DNA of 64,000 nucleotides from Actinophytocola sp044466355 (GTDB lineage: Bacteria > Actinomycetota > Actinomycetes > Mycobacteriales > Pseudonocardiaceae): assembly GCF_044466355.1 (NCBI RefSeq), contig NZ_JBITMQ010000001.1, positions 1,364,001 to 1,428,000 of the forward strand. Direction: 5' to 3'. A program made the position numbers and the translations under genes. Below the pieces are notes generated by a model, which saw nothing but the letters and a program-made list of their open reading frames with translations, was not told where the DNA came from and searched no databases. The first letter of the stretch is position 1. Each line of letters starts with the position of its first letter. Shown piece by piece: positions 31,540 to 39,012 of the stretch.

Positions 31540-32844
31540 GTGTCCGATCCGCGTCCACCTGGGCGGCTGCGCGCCCTCGCCACCGGGCTCCTGCTCGACC
31601 GCCGCCCTGCCCGGCTGCTGCTGGTGACCGGCGCGGTCGACTCGTGGGGCACCGGGCTCTACACCGCGATCTCGATCCTGTACTTCACGACGGTCCTCGA
31701 CTTCTCGGTCGCCTCCGTCGGCGCCGCGATGTCCGTGGCAAGCCTGCTGGCGTTCGTCGTCAGCCCGCGTCTCGGCCGGCTGGCCGACCGCTTCGGGCCG
31801 CGCCGGACGCTGCTCGTGATGTACCTGCTGCGCGGCATCGGGTACAGCCTCTACGCGTTGACCGATCAGTACTGGTCCTACTTCGTGTTGACCTGTCTGC
31901 TGATCCCGTTCGACCGCACCAGCGGACCGGTCGTCCAGGCGCTGGTGGACCGGTTCTTCGGCGGCGCCGAACGGGCCACCGTACTCGGCGGGGTGTTCGT
32001 GGTCCGCAACGGCGCGATCGTGCTGGGCTCGCTGTGCGCCACCGTGCCGGTGATCCTCGACCAGGCGTGGCTCTTCCAGGTCGGGATCCTCGGCAACGGC
32101 GCGACGTTCCTGTTCGCCGCGCTGGTGGTCAACGCGTTGCGTTACGGGCCGGAGGCGCGGGCGCCGCGCCGGGACGCGTCCGCGCCGGTGCGGGCGCCGA
32201 TCCGCGACCCGCGGTTCGTGCTCGTCACCGCCGTGAACGGTGTGCTGCTCACCGGCAACACGCTTCTCGCGGTCGTGCTGCCGCTGTGGGTCGTCGAGCA
32301 CACGGCCGCACCGAGCTGGGCGCTGACCGCGATTCTCACGTTGAACGCGGCCATGGCCATGGGTCTGCAGATCCCGTTGAACCGGTTGTTCCCCGACGCG
32401 CGTTCCGGGGCACGAGCGTGCGCGTACGCGGGCGTCGCGGTCGGGATCGCATGCGTGTTCTACGCGGCCGGTGGCACGGCCTCGACCGCGTTGACGGCGA
32501 CCGGGCTGCTGGTGGTGGGCATGGTGATCCACACCGTCGGTGAGGGGCTGACGATCGCGAGCACACCGTTGACCTTCGCGCTGTCCCCGCCGGAGGGTCG
32601 CGGGCACTACCTCGCGTTCTTCAACCTGGGCCGCGTCGGGCAGGACATAGTCGGGCCCGTGCTGCTCGGCGTCACGCTGCTCGGCTCGTCCGGGCCGGCG
32701 TGGTGGGTCCTCGGGACGGTCGTCGCGGTCGCGGGGCTCCTGCCCGGCCTGTTGCTGCGCGGCCTCGACGCCCTCGATGACGCCGAGGCGGGCGCGGGTC
32801 CGAGACCCGCCGTCGAGGCGATGGAGCGGGCCGATGCGGACTGA
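31540..32844 (+). CDS. MFS exporter
   Basis: A 434-residue membrane protein with about twelve hydrophobic segments, for instance LYTAISILYFTTVLDF, YFVLTCLLIPF and GLLVVGMVIHTVGEGL. Between segments 2 and 3, RLGRLADRFGPRRTLLVMY is the major facilitator loop motif (GxLaDrxGrrxxl). The GTG start at 31540 follows CCGGAGGAG. Placement inside the biosynthetic operon makes it the probable exporter and self-resistance pump for the NRPS product. Its last 11 bases overlap the following PLP-enzyme gene. Confidence 0.92.
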   Translation: MSDPRPPGRLRALATGLLLDRRPARLLLVTGAVDSWGTGLYTAISILYFTTVLDFSVASVGAAMSVASLLAFVVSPRLGRLADRFGPRRTLLVMYLLRGIGYSLYALTDQYWSYFVLTCLLIPFDRTSGPVVQALVDRFFGGAERATVLGGVFVVRNGAIVLGSLCATVPVILDQAWLFQVGILGNGATFLFAALVVNALRYGPEARAPRRDASAPVRAPIRDPRFVLVTAVNGVLLTGNTLLAVVLPLWVVEHTAAPSWALTAILTLNAAMAMGLQIPLNRLFPDARSGARACAYAGVAVGIACVFYAAGGTASTALTATGLLVVGMVIHTVGEGLTIASTPLTFALSPPEGRGHYLAFFNLGRVGQDIVGPVLLGVTLLGSSGPAWWVLGTVVAVAGLLPGLLLRGLDALDDAEAGAGPRPAVEAMERADAD

Positions 32845-33805
32845 CCTGCTGATCGACGACGTCGCGCGGGCCGCCGCCCGCATCGCCGGGCAGGTGGTGC
32901 GCACCCCGGCGCTGCGGCTGCCCGAGCTGGACGCGGCGACCGGTGCGGTCGTGGTGCTCAAGACCGAGAACCACCAGCGCACCGGTGCGTTCAAGATCCG
33001 TGGCGCGCTCAACAAGCTCTTGACGCTCGATCCGGGCACCCTGCGCGGCGTGGTCGCCGGGTCGTCCGGCAACCACGGCCGGGCGGTCGCCGCGCTCGCA
33101 GAGGAGTTCGGCCTGCCCGCCGTGCTGGTGCTGCCGAGCGACGCGCCGGCGACCAAGGTCGCGGCCGTGCTGGCGCACGGTGCGCGCGTGGTGCGCTACG
33201 ACCCGCGCGCCGGGGACCGAGACGAGATCGTGGCGGACATCGCCCGCCGCGACGGTTTCGCGGTACTGGCGTCGTCGGACGACCCGGACGTGGCCGCGGG
33301 GCACGGCACCGTCGCGCTCGAACTGTTCGAGCAGGCCGGTGCACTGGACGTGTTGGTGGTGCCGGTCGGCGGTGGCGGGCTCGCGGCGGGCTGTGCGACG
33401 GTCGCCAAGGCCCGGTGCCCCTGGATCGAGGTGGTCGGCGTCGAGCCGGCCGGCGGCGACGACACGGCGCGCTCCCTGGCGGCGGGCCGGCGGGTCACGG
33501 TGCCCACCCCGGACACGTTGGCCGACGGGTTGCGGCACCGTGTGCCGGGCCGGTTCACCTTCGCGGTCAACCGGCGGCTGCTGGACCGGGTCGTGTCCGT
33601 CGAGGACGGCGAGATCGCCGCCGCCATGGCGTTTCTGTGGACCCGCGGTCGGTTGACGGCCGAACCGAGCGGGGCGTGCGCCACCGCGGCGGCGCTGGCG
33701 GGCCGGCTGGAGACCGCAGGCAGGCGGGTGGGCGTCGTGGTGTCCGGCGGCAACGTCGCGCCGCAGCAGTTTCACAAGATCGCGAAACTTCGACCGGAAA
33801 GGTGA
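32834..33805 (+). CDS. threonine/serine dehydratase-like PLP enzyme
   Basis: A 323-residue fold-type II PLP enzyme. The Schiff-base Lys is in TGAFKIRGAL (K54), the phosphate and substrate loops are SSGNHGRAVAAL and GGGGLAAG, and the C-terminal PLP-ring contact is VVVSGGNV. It matches the catalytic domain of threonine ammonia-lyases and serine racemases, with no ACT regulatory domain. In this operon it may make a dehydrated or racemised precursor, or carry out beta-replacement on Ser as in 2,3-diaminopropionate pathways; sequence alone does not decide. ATG 32834 has GGAG eight bases upstream, inside the end of the exporter gene. The stop overlaps the next start (GTGA). Confidence 0.9.
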   Translation: MRTDLLIDDVARAAARIAGQVVRTPALRLPELDAATGAVVVLKTENHQRTGAFKIRGALNKLLTLDPGTLRGVVAGSSGNHGRAVAALAEEFGLPAVLVLPSDAPATKVAAVLAHGARVVRYDPRAGDRDEIVADIARRDGFAVLASSDDPDVAAGHGTVALELFEQAGALDVLVVPVGGGGLAAGCATVAKARCPWIEVVGVEPAGGDDTARSLAAGRRVTVPTPDTLADGLRHRVPGRFTFAVNRRLLDRVVSVEDGEIAAAMAFLWTRGRLTAEPSGACATAAALAGRLETAGRRVGVVVSGGNVAPQQFHKIAKLRPER

Positions 33806-34737
33806 CGTCAGTGCTGCCCTATGTCGTTGAGAAGGCCGAACACGACCTTCCCGAACTGTTGGCCACCGACCGTGCGCGGCTGCGCGACCTGATCGTGACG
33901 CACGGCGCGATCCTGCTGCGCGGCTTCGACGTCGGCGGCGTCGAAGGACTTGAGGACGTGGTGAACTCCCTGTCCGGCAAGACACTCCGCTACACCGAGC
34001 GTTCCTCGCCGCGGTCGGAGATCAAGGGCAACGTGTACACCTCGACCGACCACCCCGCGGCGGAGGAGATCTTCCTGCACAACGAGAGCTCCTACCAGGT
34101 GGCGTGGCCGATGGCGCTGTACTTCTACTGTGTCGAGCCGCCGCACTCCGACGGCGCGACGCCGCTGGCCGACAGCAGGGCGCTGTTCGAGTCGATCGAC
34201 CCGGCTGTGCGCGAGGAGTTCGGGCGGCGCAGGTGGATGCTCGTGCGCAACTACCACGAGCGCTTCGGGGTGAACTGGCGTCAGGCGTTCGGCACCGAGT
34301 CCCGTACGGAGGTCGAGGAGTACTGCGCAGGCCACGGGCTCGAGGCGGAGTGGCAGGGCAGGGACGGACTGCGCACGACGGCCGTCCGCGACGCGATCCA
34401 CACCCACCCGGTGACAGGCGAGACGGTGTGGTTCAACCACATCACGTTCTTCCACAACACCACGCTGCCCGATGACGTCCGCGAGGGGATGCTGGCGCTG
34501 TTCGGGGAACAGAAGCTGCCGACGAACACCTACTACGGCGACGGCGCTCGCATTCCCGACGACGTGATGTCGCATCTGCGCGAGTGCTACGCCAAGGCAC
34601 GGGTACGTTTCGACTGGCAGCGCGACGACGTGCTCGTGGTGGACAACATGTTGGCGAGCCACGGCAGGGAACCCTTCACCGGCCCACGCCGCATCGCTGT
34701 CGCGATGGCGGAAGTGCACGGCGATGGAGCCCACTGA
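33802..34737 (+). CDS. SyrP-like TauD-family Fe(II)/2-oxoglutarate dioxygenase
   Basis: A 311-residue member of the TauD/TfdA superfamily. Iron ligands are the His and Glu of FLHNESSYQ (near residue 93) and the His of DNMLASHGREPF near the C-terminus; GPRRIAVAM carries the Arg that binds 2-oxoglutarate. The sequence HNESSYQVAWPMALYFYC resembles SyrP, which hydroxylates carrier-bound aspartate at the beta carbon. It therefore probably hydroxylates an aminoacyl-S-carrier of the two NRPSs, perhaps creating the hydroxyl that the operon's carbamoyltransferase modifies. GTG 33802 overlaps the previous stop by four bases. The following gene begins 14 bases before its stop. Confidence 0.92.
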   Translation: MTSVLPYVVEKAEHDLPELLATDRARLRDLIVTHGAILLRGFDVGGVEGLEDVVNSLSGKTLRYTERSSPRSEIKGNVYTSTDHPAAEEIFLHNESSYQVAWPMALYFYCVEPPHSDGATPLADSRALFESIDPAVREEFGRRRWMLVRNYHERFGVNWRQAFGTESRTEVEEYCAGHGLEAEWQGRDGLRTTAVRDAIHTHPVTGETVWFNHITFFHNTTLPDDVREGMLALFGEQKLPTNTYYGDGARIPDDVMSHLRECYAKARVRFDWQRDDVLVVDNMLASHGREPFTGPRRIAVAMAEVHGDGAH

Positions 34738-35872
34738 CGGGCTGCCGTTCGTTCCCGACTTCCGCGCGAGCCACGGCCCGTTCCTCGTCGACCAGGGCAG
34801 CGGCGAGGAGTACCTGAGCCTCCACACGTGCCCCGGCGCCGCGGTGCTCGGCGTGAACCCGCCGGAACTGGTCGACGACACCGAGTTCCTGACGCAACTG
34901 GCGCAGGCGCGCCACGAGCCAACCGGGACCGAGGCCGACCGCCGGCAGCGCGCCGAGTTCGCCGACACCTTCGCGAGGGTGCTCGGCGACCCGAGACTGC
35001 CGTACCGGGAGTTCGTCGACGACGGCGTCCAGGCCGTGGCGAGGGCGGTCGAGTACGCGACCGCCTGGAAAAGAGGCCACAACGCCGCACATGGCCGGCG
35101 CGCGCCGGGGAACCGGGTGCTGGCCCTGCGGCCGCCCGGCGCTGGCCCGGAGCACGGTCCGGCCTTCGAACGCGCGGCGTTGGAACACACCCGACGGGCG
35201 TTCGCCGCGCACGGCGACGACATCGCCTGCCTCGTCGCCGAGCCGATTCTGGCCGGCCCCGGCGACCACCACGTACGCGCCGGCTTCCTCCAGGCGGCGC
35301 AGCGGCTGTGCCATGACAACGACGCGCTACTCGTGCTGGACGAGGTGCGGACCGGCGTCGGGCTGACCGGTACCCCGTGGGCCTACCAGCAGCTCGGCCT
35401 CGCTCCGGACGTGGTCGCCTTCGGCGACCGGCTCCGGCTCGGCGGCGTCATGGCGGGACACCGGGCGGCGCCCGCCACAGAACTCGGCGTCGCGGGCGCG
35501 CTGGCCGACCTGGTCCATGCCCGCCGGGTGCTGGAGGTGGTCGAGACGCGCGACCTGTGCGGCCGCGCCAGGCGGCTCGGCCGCGTTCTGGTGGCGATGC
35601 TCGGGCGGCTCACCGTCCGGTTCCCCGACCACGTGTCCCACGTCCGCGGCCGGGGCCTGATGTGCGGGTTCGACCTGTCCTCGACGGAGGTTCGGGACGA
35701 GATGGTCGCCGGACTGCGCGAGTACGAGCGCGTGCTCGTGCGGCCCGCCGGCCCGCGGTCGATCGGACTGCGAGCGCCGCTGACGGTCACACTGGAGGAG
35801 CTGGAGGCGGGCGTGTTCGCGATGCACCGCGTGCTCGCCGGTCTTGAACGCCGTTCCGTCAGAGCCGCGTAA
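34724..35872 (+). CDS. degenerate class III aminotransferase homologue (lysine 6-aminotransferase-like), no PLP lysine
   Basis: A 382-residue relative of L-lysine epsilon-aminotransferase, which is usually about 445 residues. Recognisable pieces are PFVPDFRASHGPFLVDQGSG, FADTFARVLGDPRLPYREFVDDG, DIACLVAEPILAG, LLVLDEVRTGVGLTGT and WAYQQLGLAPDVVAFG. After these, the usual KK that forms the PLP Schiff base is DR (D235, R236 in FGDRLRLGG). The AFHGRSG loop that binds PLP phosphate, and about 50 residues around it, are absent. The reading frame is intact and overlaps the dioxygenase gene, so it is expressed rather than decaying. It should not transaminate; a binding, scaffolding or novel catalytic role is possible. 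It is the last gene before a strong terminator. Confidence 0.85.
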   Translation: MEPTDGLPFVPDFRASHGPFLVDQGSGEEYLSLHTCPGAAVLGVNPPELVDDTEFLTQLAQARHEPTGTEADRRQRAEFADTFARVLGDPRLPYREFVDDGVQAVARAVEYATAWKRGHNAAHGRRAPGNRVLALRPPGAGPEHGPAFERAALEHTRRAFAAHGDDIACLVAEPILAGPGDHHVRAGFLQAAQRLCHDNDALLVLDEVRTGVGLTGTPWAYQQLGLAPDVVAFGDRLRLGGVMAGHRAAPATELGVAGALADLVHARRVLEVVETRDLCGRARRLGRVLVAMLGRLTVRFPDHVSHVRGRGLMCGFDLSSTEVRDEMVAGLREYERVLVRPAGPRSIGLRAPLTVTLEELEAGVFAMHRVLAGLERRSVRAA

Positions 35873-35959
35873 CGCCACCCTGCCCACGGTGACGTGATCG
35901 CGGCACGCTGACGTCCGATGTGGACATTCTGTTCGTGGCGACGTCGGGCGGACTGGGCG

Positions 35960-35994
35960 CTGGCGGGCACGACAACGGCTGTCGTGCCCGCCAG
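35960..35994. terminator. perfect 15-bp hairpin between convergent operons
   Basis: CTGGCGGGCACGACA (35960-35974) pairs perfectly with TGTCGTGCCCGCCAG (35980-35994) around a 5-base loop. It lies between the end of the NRPS operon and the end of the leftward lanthipeptide operon, and so can serve both directions. Confidence 0.8.
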
Positions 35995-36003
35995 CCGGTC
36001 ACC

Positions 36004-36138
36004 TCATCGTGGCACGGTGCAGTACGACGTGTGGGTTCCGTCGCAGTCCACCACGCTGATCCAGCTGCCCAGGGTCGTGATCGCCGCGTCCGTGGACGCA
36101 GGCGCGGAGATTCCCTGCAGGGCCAGTACTTGTTCCAT
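36004..36138 (-). CDS. class III lanthipeptide precursor, copy 1
   Basis: A 44-residue precursor. ATG 36138 follows AAAGGA. The leader starts MEQVLALQGISAP and holds the LxLQ motif that class III synthetases recognise. The core holds S25-x2-S28-x3-C32, a labionin motif, and T35-x2-S38-x-C40, a shortened second motif, then ends TVPR. It lies 11 bases after the synthetase gene at 36150-38522, its likely modifier. S25, S28 and C32 occupy exactly the same positions as in the second precursor at 38851-38976. The mature peptide should carry one labionin or lanthionine per motif. Confidence 0.88.
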   Translation of the reverse strand: MEQVLALQGISAPASTDAAITTLGSWISVVDCDGTHTSYCTVPR

Positions 36139-36149
36139 CTGTTTTCCTT

Positions 36150-38522
36150 TCAACTTCCGGACTTCGTGTCGTCCGAGGCTCCGTCCAGGACATGGGTCAG
36201 CGCGAGCAGCACACCGGCGCTGCCGTCCGCGAGGTCGCCGCACAACCGCGACTCCAATGAGCCGAGCACGCACAGCCCCTGTGGCCGCCGGATCGCGTAC
36301 TTGGTGAGCCCGCAGGCGATGCGTACCGCGGTGGCGTGGTCGTCCTGGCTGCCCGCGTGCACGGCATGCGTCGCCATGGCGTACGCCCAGGACGCCGCCC
36401 CCTGATAAAGGCCGGGGCGCACGGAGTTGAGCGCTCGGCAGCCGGACAGGACAGCGGGCAACGCGCTGGTGCAGCGTTCGTCACCGGTCGCCGCGGCGAG
36501 CTTGGTCAGCACAGTGGCGACGCCGGCAGACCCTGCGGCCAGGTAGTAGATGATCCGGCGTCCGCCCCTGTCGGTGAAGACGAGTTCGCCGCCGATCCGC
36601 GTGGCACTCGCGAGCTCGTCGTGGAGGAGGTCCAGTGCCTGCGCGGTGTACCGATCGTCCGAGGTCCGCCGGCCCAGTTCGTGGAGGAACAGCGCGACGC
36701 CACTGCGGCCCTCGGCCAGACCTGCCGTGCCGTGGTCGCGCGAAGGCACCCGTTCGGCGAGGTCGGCGGCGCGCGCGACGAGGTCCGTGTCACCGACGAC
36801 GTCCGCGACACGCAGTGCGGCCAACCCGGTCCCGGCCGCTCCGAACCACAGGCCCGGGCTCGCGTGCGGACTGCGCAGCGCCTTGCCTGCGAGGTGGTGC
36901 GCCAGGTCGTGGTCGCCAAGCTCGGCCAGCACCACGGCGATTCCCGCCAGGCCGTCCTGCAGGCCGCTCGGCAGCGTGCTCGTCGCGCCGAGCACGTCGC
37001 GACGGAAACGGGTGACCAGCTCGGGCGGGACGGCCGCCCCGGCCCGGCGCAGCGCGTACAGGATGCCCGCGGTGCCGTGAGCGAGGCTGTGGCTGTCGGC
37101 CGCGGACATCTCGGCGGGTGGCGGGAACAGCCAGTCCTCGCGGTCGGGTGCCGCGACAGCGAGGAGGCCGTCGGTCAGGCCCGCCGCCAGCCTGCGGAGG
37201 CCGTGGACGGGATCGGTGTCCAGTTGCTCGGCACTGGGCAGGGCGTCGTCGGTGACAGGGCACGTGTAGTACTTGGCCGCGCGGTCCCACAGGACGGCCG
37301 GAACCGGCCCGAGGTCACGGCGTAGCAGGTCCGCTCGTCCCGCCGGATCGGTCACGAGTGGCTGGTGCAGGGGGAAGAGCACGAACATCGCCAGCGCGGA
37401 AAGGGCGTAGTCGTCCGCACCGGGAACGGGACGACAGTCAGGGGGCGGGGAGAAGGCGCCGGTCAGAGGTGTCTCCCCGAGTGGGGTCACGTCGCCGAAG
37501 CCCACGAGACGTGGCCGGTCGTCGTGGACGACGACGTTCGTGTGGTCGAGTGCGCCGAAGCACAACCCCATGTCGCGCAGCGTTTTCAGGTCCCGGCGAA
37601 CGGTGTCGACGAGCCGGGCGCAGCGCAGCAGGTAGGCGTCTCGTTCGCTGGCAGGTGCGGAGAGCCGGTAGAGCACGCTGTTCGCCGCGCACCACAGGAG
37701 AAGTGGTTGACCGGGCACGGACTCCCGCACGAGGAACTCGTGTTCCCACGCGGTGAAGTAGTCGACCGGTGCGGGACAGATGCGGGGTGCGGCCGCGTGT
37801 ACGCGCTGGAGCATCCGGTACTCGTGCCGGAGTCGTTGCCGCGCACTGCGACCGTCGGCGTCGAAGCCGATGTGCGCTCTCGCTTCCTTCACCAGGACGG
37901 GGAGGCCGGTGGTCAGGTCGGTCGCCAGATATATGCCGCCGCTCGCCGTGTGGCCGCAGGCCGCGGTCACCCGGTAACGGCCGTTGAGGACGTGTTCGCC
38001 GTGTGCGGGCGGCGGCGCGCTCGTCGAGGTGAGCGGGTCGGGAACCCCGTCGGGCAACCGGTACTGCACGACGGTGTCCCGGTACCGGCGATGGGTGAGC
38101 AGGTGCGGCCCGTGCTCCGCGGCGAGATCGGTCGCGAGCCGTGCCAGCAGCCGCCGGAGCGTCGCGGTGTCCCCGGGTTGCGCCGCGCAGAACATGCCAG
38201 CGAGCTCGCGCGGCGCCGAGCGGGCGGTCAGCGCGCGGGCGATCGCGGTGGACTGCACATGGCGGAACGGGACGTCCAGCGCGACACACGCGGCGGCGAC
38301 GCGGTCCAGCACGGCCTCGGCGCGCTCGGGCACGGTGGTGATGCCGATCGACCACGGCTCGTCCTCGACGGTGCCGGTGGATGACCATTCGGTCCACCAG
38401 CCCGCATGCCGTGATCGCCACGTGGTCGGCACCCCTGCCGGATGCAGGGGTGATCCGGTCGTGACCGGGTCGGTGTGGAACTCGGGTGAGCCGGCCGGTG
38501 CGAGGTCGAGCAGTGGTGTCAT
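36150..38522 (-). CDS. lanKC: class III lanthipeptide synthetase (LanKC), probable pseudokinase
   Basis: A 790-residue three-domain synthetase: an N-terminal lyase-type domain (about 1-190), a Ser/Thr-kinase-like domain (about 200-440) and a C-terminal cyclase without zinc ligands (about 490-790), as is normal for class III. The kinase keeps the ATP Lys (VLVKEARAH) and the Asn of the catalytic loop (DHTNVVV). The catalytic Asp, present as FVDVSPTN in the neighbouring LanKC, is Ala (A324 in FGALDHTN). The metal-binding Asp (LVDFE in the neighbour) is Gly (G341 in LVGFGDV). Phosphorylation therefore looks impaired, and it may rely on the other LanKC. Start ATG 38522 is the first plausible one after the poly-G gap, with only a weak ribosome site. 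Confidence 0.85.
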   Translation of the reverse strand: MTPLLDLAPAGSPEFHTDPVTTGSPLHPAGVPTTWRSRHAGWWTEWSSTGTVEDEPWSIGITTVPERAEAVLDRVAAACVALDVPFRHVQSTAIARALTARSAPRELAGMFCAAQPGDTATLRRLLARLATDLAAEHGPHLLTHRRYRDTVVQYRLPDGVPDPLTSTSAPPPAHGEHVLNGRYRVTAACGHTASGGIYLATDLTTGLPVLVKEARAHIGFDADGRSARQRLRHEYRMLQRVHAAAPRICPAPVDYFTAWEHEFLVRESVPGQPLLLWCAANSVLYRLSAPASERDAYLLRCARLVDTVRRDLKTLRDMGLCFGALDHTNVVVHDDRPRLVGFGDVTPLGETPLTGAFSPPPDCRPVPGADDYALSALAMFVLFPLHQPLVTDPAGRADLLRRDLGPVPAVLWDRAAKYYTCPVTDDALPSAEQLDTDPVHGLRRLAAGLTDGLLAVAAPDREDWLFPPPAEMSAADSHSLAHGTAGILYALRRAGAAVPPELVTRFRRDVLGATSTLPSGLQDGLAGIAVVLAELGDHDLAHHLAGKALRSPHASPGLWFGAAGTGLAALRVADVVGDTDLVARAADLAERVPSRDHGTAGLAEGRSGVALFLHELGRRTSDDRYTAQALDLLHDELASATRIGGELVFTDRGGRRIIYYLAAGSAGVATVLTKLAAATGDERCTSALPAVLSGCRALNSVRPGLYQGAASWAYAMATHAVHAGSQDDHATAVRIACGLTKYAIRRPQGLCVLGSLESRLCGDLADGSAGVLLALTHVLDGASDDTKSGS

Positions 38523-38850
38523 CGTCGGTCCGTTCGACGTGGTCGGGCGATATGGCGGTGGGGGGGGGCGCCCGGCGGGCGGCCGAAACCCCCACCGCCA
38601 ACACGACACACGCCACACTGACGCCGGGCACTGGTCCAAACACGAGGAATGATGAACAAATACANNNNNNNNNNGTGGTTCGGGGCGGCGCGGGGGGGGG
38701 GGCGGGGGGGGGGGGGGGGGGGCGGGGGGCGGGGGGGGGGGGGGGGGGGGTTGGGGGGGGGGGGGGGGGCGGGGGGGGCCCCCCCCCCCCCCGCCACGAG
38801 TCAGCGGAACACGCGTGTCACGGTGCGGTCCCGTTGCCGTGCTCGCTGGT
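38523..38850. other. non-coding stretch with a 10-N gap and poly-G/poly-C tract
   Basis: Ten Ns (38665-38674) are followed by about 120 bases of nearly pure G, ending in a C-run (to about 38802). This is typical of a scaffold join with no-signal sequencing reads rather than real DNA. Open frames through it have meaningless Gly/Pro runs. The flanks presumably hold the end of the precursor-2 transcript and any promoter of LanKC copy 1; no hairpin can be judged here. Confidence 0.85.
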
Positions 38851-38976
38851 TCAGCAGACGGCGAGGCTGACGTCGCTGCGGCACATGCCGATGCTGATCG
38901 TGCTCCACGAGGCCGCGTCCTCCCCGCTCTCGACGGCGAGCTGGGACATCTCCTGCAGGGCGAGGATGTTCTGCAT
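38851..38976 (-). CDS. class III lanthipeptide precursor, copy 2
   Basis: A 41-residue precursor. ATG 38976 follows AAGGAG at good spacing. The leader begins MQNILALQEMSQLAVES, with the class III LxLQ motif. The core has two full labionin motifs, S25-x2-S28-x3-C32 and S34-x2-S37-x3-C41, with Cys as the final residue, so two labionin rings are expected. It lies directly after the active-looking LanKC gene (39013-41598). Layout and leader agree with labyrinthopeptin or SapB-type systems, while the core sequence (SWSTISIGMC, RSDVSLAVC) is not one I know. Confidence 0.92.
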   Translation of the reverse strand: MQNILALQEMSQLAVESGEDAASWSTISIGMCRSDVSLAVC

Positions 38977-39012
38977 TGTTTTCTCCTTTTCCTTGTGGTG
39001 ATTCGTACGCTG

